This document shows positions 10,732-11,876 of a DNA stretch of 11,876 nucleotides, in pieces; position 1 is the first letter of the stretch, and every line of letters starts with the position of its first letter. The notes beneath the pieces were generated by a model. The model had not been told where the DNA came from. It saw nothing but the letters and a program-made list of their open reading frames with translations, and did no database searches. Position numbers and translations under genes: made by a program. This DNA comes from Candidatus Scatousia excrementipullorum (GTDB taxonomy: Bacteria > Cyanobacteriota > Vampirovibrionia > Gastranaerophilales > Gastranaerophilaceae), in contig JADIND010000002.1 of assembly GCA_017694215.1 (NCBI GenBank), positions 1 to 11,876 on the forward strand, read 5' to 3'.

Positions 10732-11876
10732 ATGGAAAATTTAAACAATATCCGCAAGTTTATAACCGCGAACAATCTTGATTGTGTGCTGGTTAATTCA
10801 ACAAACGAATTTTTGGAAGAATATACACCGTTATCAGAAAACGCACGTTTCGCCCTTACAAAGTTTTCAGGTTCAACCGGCGATGCGGTTGTAACTGCGG
10901 ATAATGTTTATCTTTTTGTTGACGGAAGATACCATATTCAGGCAGATATGGAAGCTGACCATAATATTATAACGGTTATAAAACTTCAAACCGGAGATTC
11001 CATGCTTTCTGCAATGCAGAAACTTCTTCCCACAAATGCAAAAATCGGGGTTTGTTCAAAGAAAAATTCTCAAAACAGAGTAGAAAAACTTTCGGAATAT
11101 TTTAAAATTCAACTTTTTGATAATGACTTAATTCCGCTTCAAAAAGAAAAAACAAAGGATAACGCAGAACCGCTAAACATAGCATTCACCGGCCGTCCGA
11201 CGTCTGACAAACTCAGACAGATTACAAGAAATTTAAATCCAGATGATGCAATTCTTGTTACAAATGCTGAAGAAGTTTCCTATCTTTTCAATGTAAGGGA
11301 TTTTTCAAGACCTTACACCGCAAAAATTAAGGCCAAGGCTATTATCGGTAAAAAACTTTCTGCAATTTATAAGGATATGGAAAAGTTTGAACAGGATTTG
11401 AAACTTATTAAAGGACAAATTTTTGTTGATAAAAAATCCATCAGTGCTTATGATTACAAACTTGCCGGTTCAAGAATTGCCGTTTTAAAACAGAGTCCTG
11501 TTCAGAAAATGAAATCAGTAAAAAATGAAGCTGAAATTTTCAACTATATAAAAAGTTTTGAAAGAACTGATATGGCAGTATCTGCAATACGGGATTACAT
11601 AGAAAAAAATGACAATATCTCCGAATATGCTATTGCGGAAAAACTGGAAGAATATTTTAAACATTTCGGAGCAAAAAGCCTGAGTTTTAAATCAATAGTT
11701 GCCAAGGATAAAAATTCCGCCCTTGCCCATTATTCAAAATGTTCAAAAGATGAAATCTTAAAAGAAGGTTCTCTGGTATTGATTGACTGTGGTGCTTATT
11801 ACGAAGCCGGTCTGGCAACCGACATCACAAGAGTTTTTGTAAAAGGAACGCCTTCTGATTTACAAAAAAAAGTTTA
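10732..11876 (+). CDS. pepP: Xaa-Pro aminopeptidase (aminopeptidase P, M24B), cut by window end
   Basis: It removes the N-terminal residue from peptides with proline in second position, using two metal ions. The first 381 codons are present. The creatinase N-terminal domain contains RFALTKFSGSTGDAVVT (43-59) followed by LFVDGRYHIQAD. A second creatinase-like domain with EEVSYLFNVRDF follows, then the start of the pita-bread catalytic domain. That has the conserved His of ALAHYSKC, and LIDCGAYYEAGLATDITR gives the first two metal aspartates (in DCG and TDITR). The remaining His and two Glu ligands lie beyond the window. The two-creatinase-domain layout suggests the long XPNPEP1-like form rather than the E. 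coli PepP length. The ATG is 5 bases after the parvulin stop and has only a weak ribosome site, suggesting coupling. Confidence 0.93.
   Translation, partial: MENLNNIRKFITANNLDCVLVNSTNEFLEEYTPLSENARFALTKFSGSTGDAVVTADNVYLFVDGRYHIQADMEADHNIITVIKLQTGDSMLSAMQKLLPTNAKIGVCSKKNSQNRVEKLSEYFKIQLFDNDLIPLQKEKTKDNAEPLNIAFTGRPTSDKLRQITRNLNPDDAILVTNAEEVSYLFNVRDFSRPYTAKIKAKAIIGKKLSAIYKDMEKFEQDLKLIKGQIFVDKKSISAYDYKLAGSRIAVLKQSPVQKMKSVKNEAEIFNYIKSFERTDMAVSAIRDYIEKNDNISEYAIAEKLEEYFKHFGAKSLSFKSIVAKDKNSALAHYSKCSKDEILKEGSLVLIDCGAYYEAGLATDITRVFVKGTPSDLQKKV

Noticed and set aside
1..11876. CRISPR array, complete insertion sequence, prophage, toxin-antitoxin or defence island
   Set aside because: No regularly spaced repeats, transposase, integrase, phage or defence-type genes are visible. 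The lone XRE protein has no toxin-like partner beside it.

Overview
This is an AT-rich bacterial chromosomal window with short intergenic gaps, mostly ATG starts with AGGAG-type ribosome sites, and readable sigma-70 promoters. It looks like a gut-type host-associated bacterium. The NISFKG motif near the N-terminus of the large metallopeptidase, the DUF4422 glycosyltransferase, FolE2 and the small XRE regulator made me think of non-photosynthetic Cyanobacteria (Melainabacteria/Gastranaerophilales). That placement is inference from memory and was not tested. A protein resembling an outer-membrane barrel and exported proteins suggest a diderm envelope.

Layout. Positions 1-311 (minus) hold the start of a soluble histidine kinase. 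A small exported protein of unknown function (478-1032, minus) follows. Next is an RpoD-like alternative sigma factor (1161-2042, minus) with its own terminator, structured leader and a very good promoter. Divergent from it are a membrane-anchored thioredoxin-like protein (2276-2761), folE2 (2917-3696) and a DUF4422 glycosyltransferase (3712-4698), all plus strand; the last two are probably one operon. A minus-strand block converges on these. In transcription order it is an XRE regulator (8982-8629), an MscS channel (8560-7697), rlmH overlapping mscS by 11 bases (7707-7237), a large zinc metallopeptidase of M49-like character (7190-5301), and a small barrel-like beta protein (5226-4699). A hexapeptide acyltransferase (9102-9623, plus) is divergent from the XRE gene. 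tRNA-Gly(UCC) lies on the minus strand at 9760-9832. About 610 bases without a protein gene then hold a palindromic intergenic repeat and a possibly structured RNA ending in a clear terminator. The window closes with a parvulin and the first 381 codons of an aminopeptidase P (plus).

Most striking points. (1) A run of eight G bases lies in codons 13-16 of the glycosyltransferase. One extra G puts TAA directly after the run, and one fewer gives TAG about 18 codons later, so it reads like a phase-variation switch for surface glycosylation. (2) A perfect 13-base inverted repeat in front of the barrel-like gene pairs its ribosome site with an anti-site. (3) A terminator at 10359-10385 has no gene ahead of it, only a region with dyads and motifs in an RNase P-like order. 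(4) Several promoters sit so close to the start codon that the transcripts would be leaderless or nearly so. (5) The sigma factor differs from RpoD at promoter-recognition positions.

How the genes may work together: several concern the cell surface or envelope (glycosyltransferase, acyltransferase, barrel-like protein, MscS, exported thioredoxin-like and unknown proteins). The rest is ordinary housekeeping (FolE2, RlmH, tRNA, parvulin, PepP). No multi-gene defence or biosynthetic system is evident.
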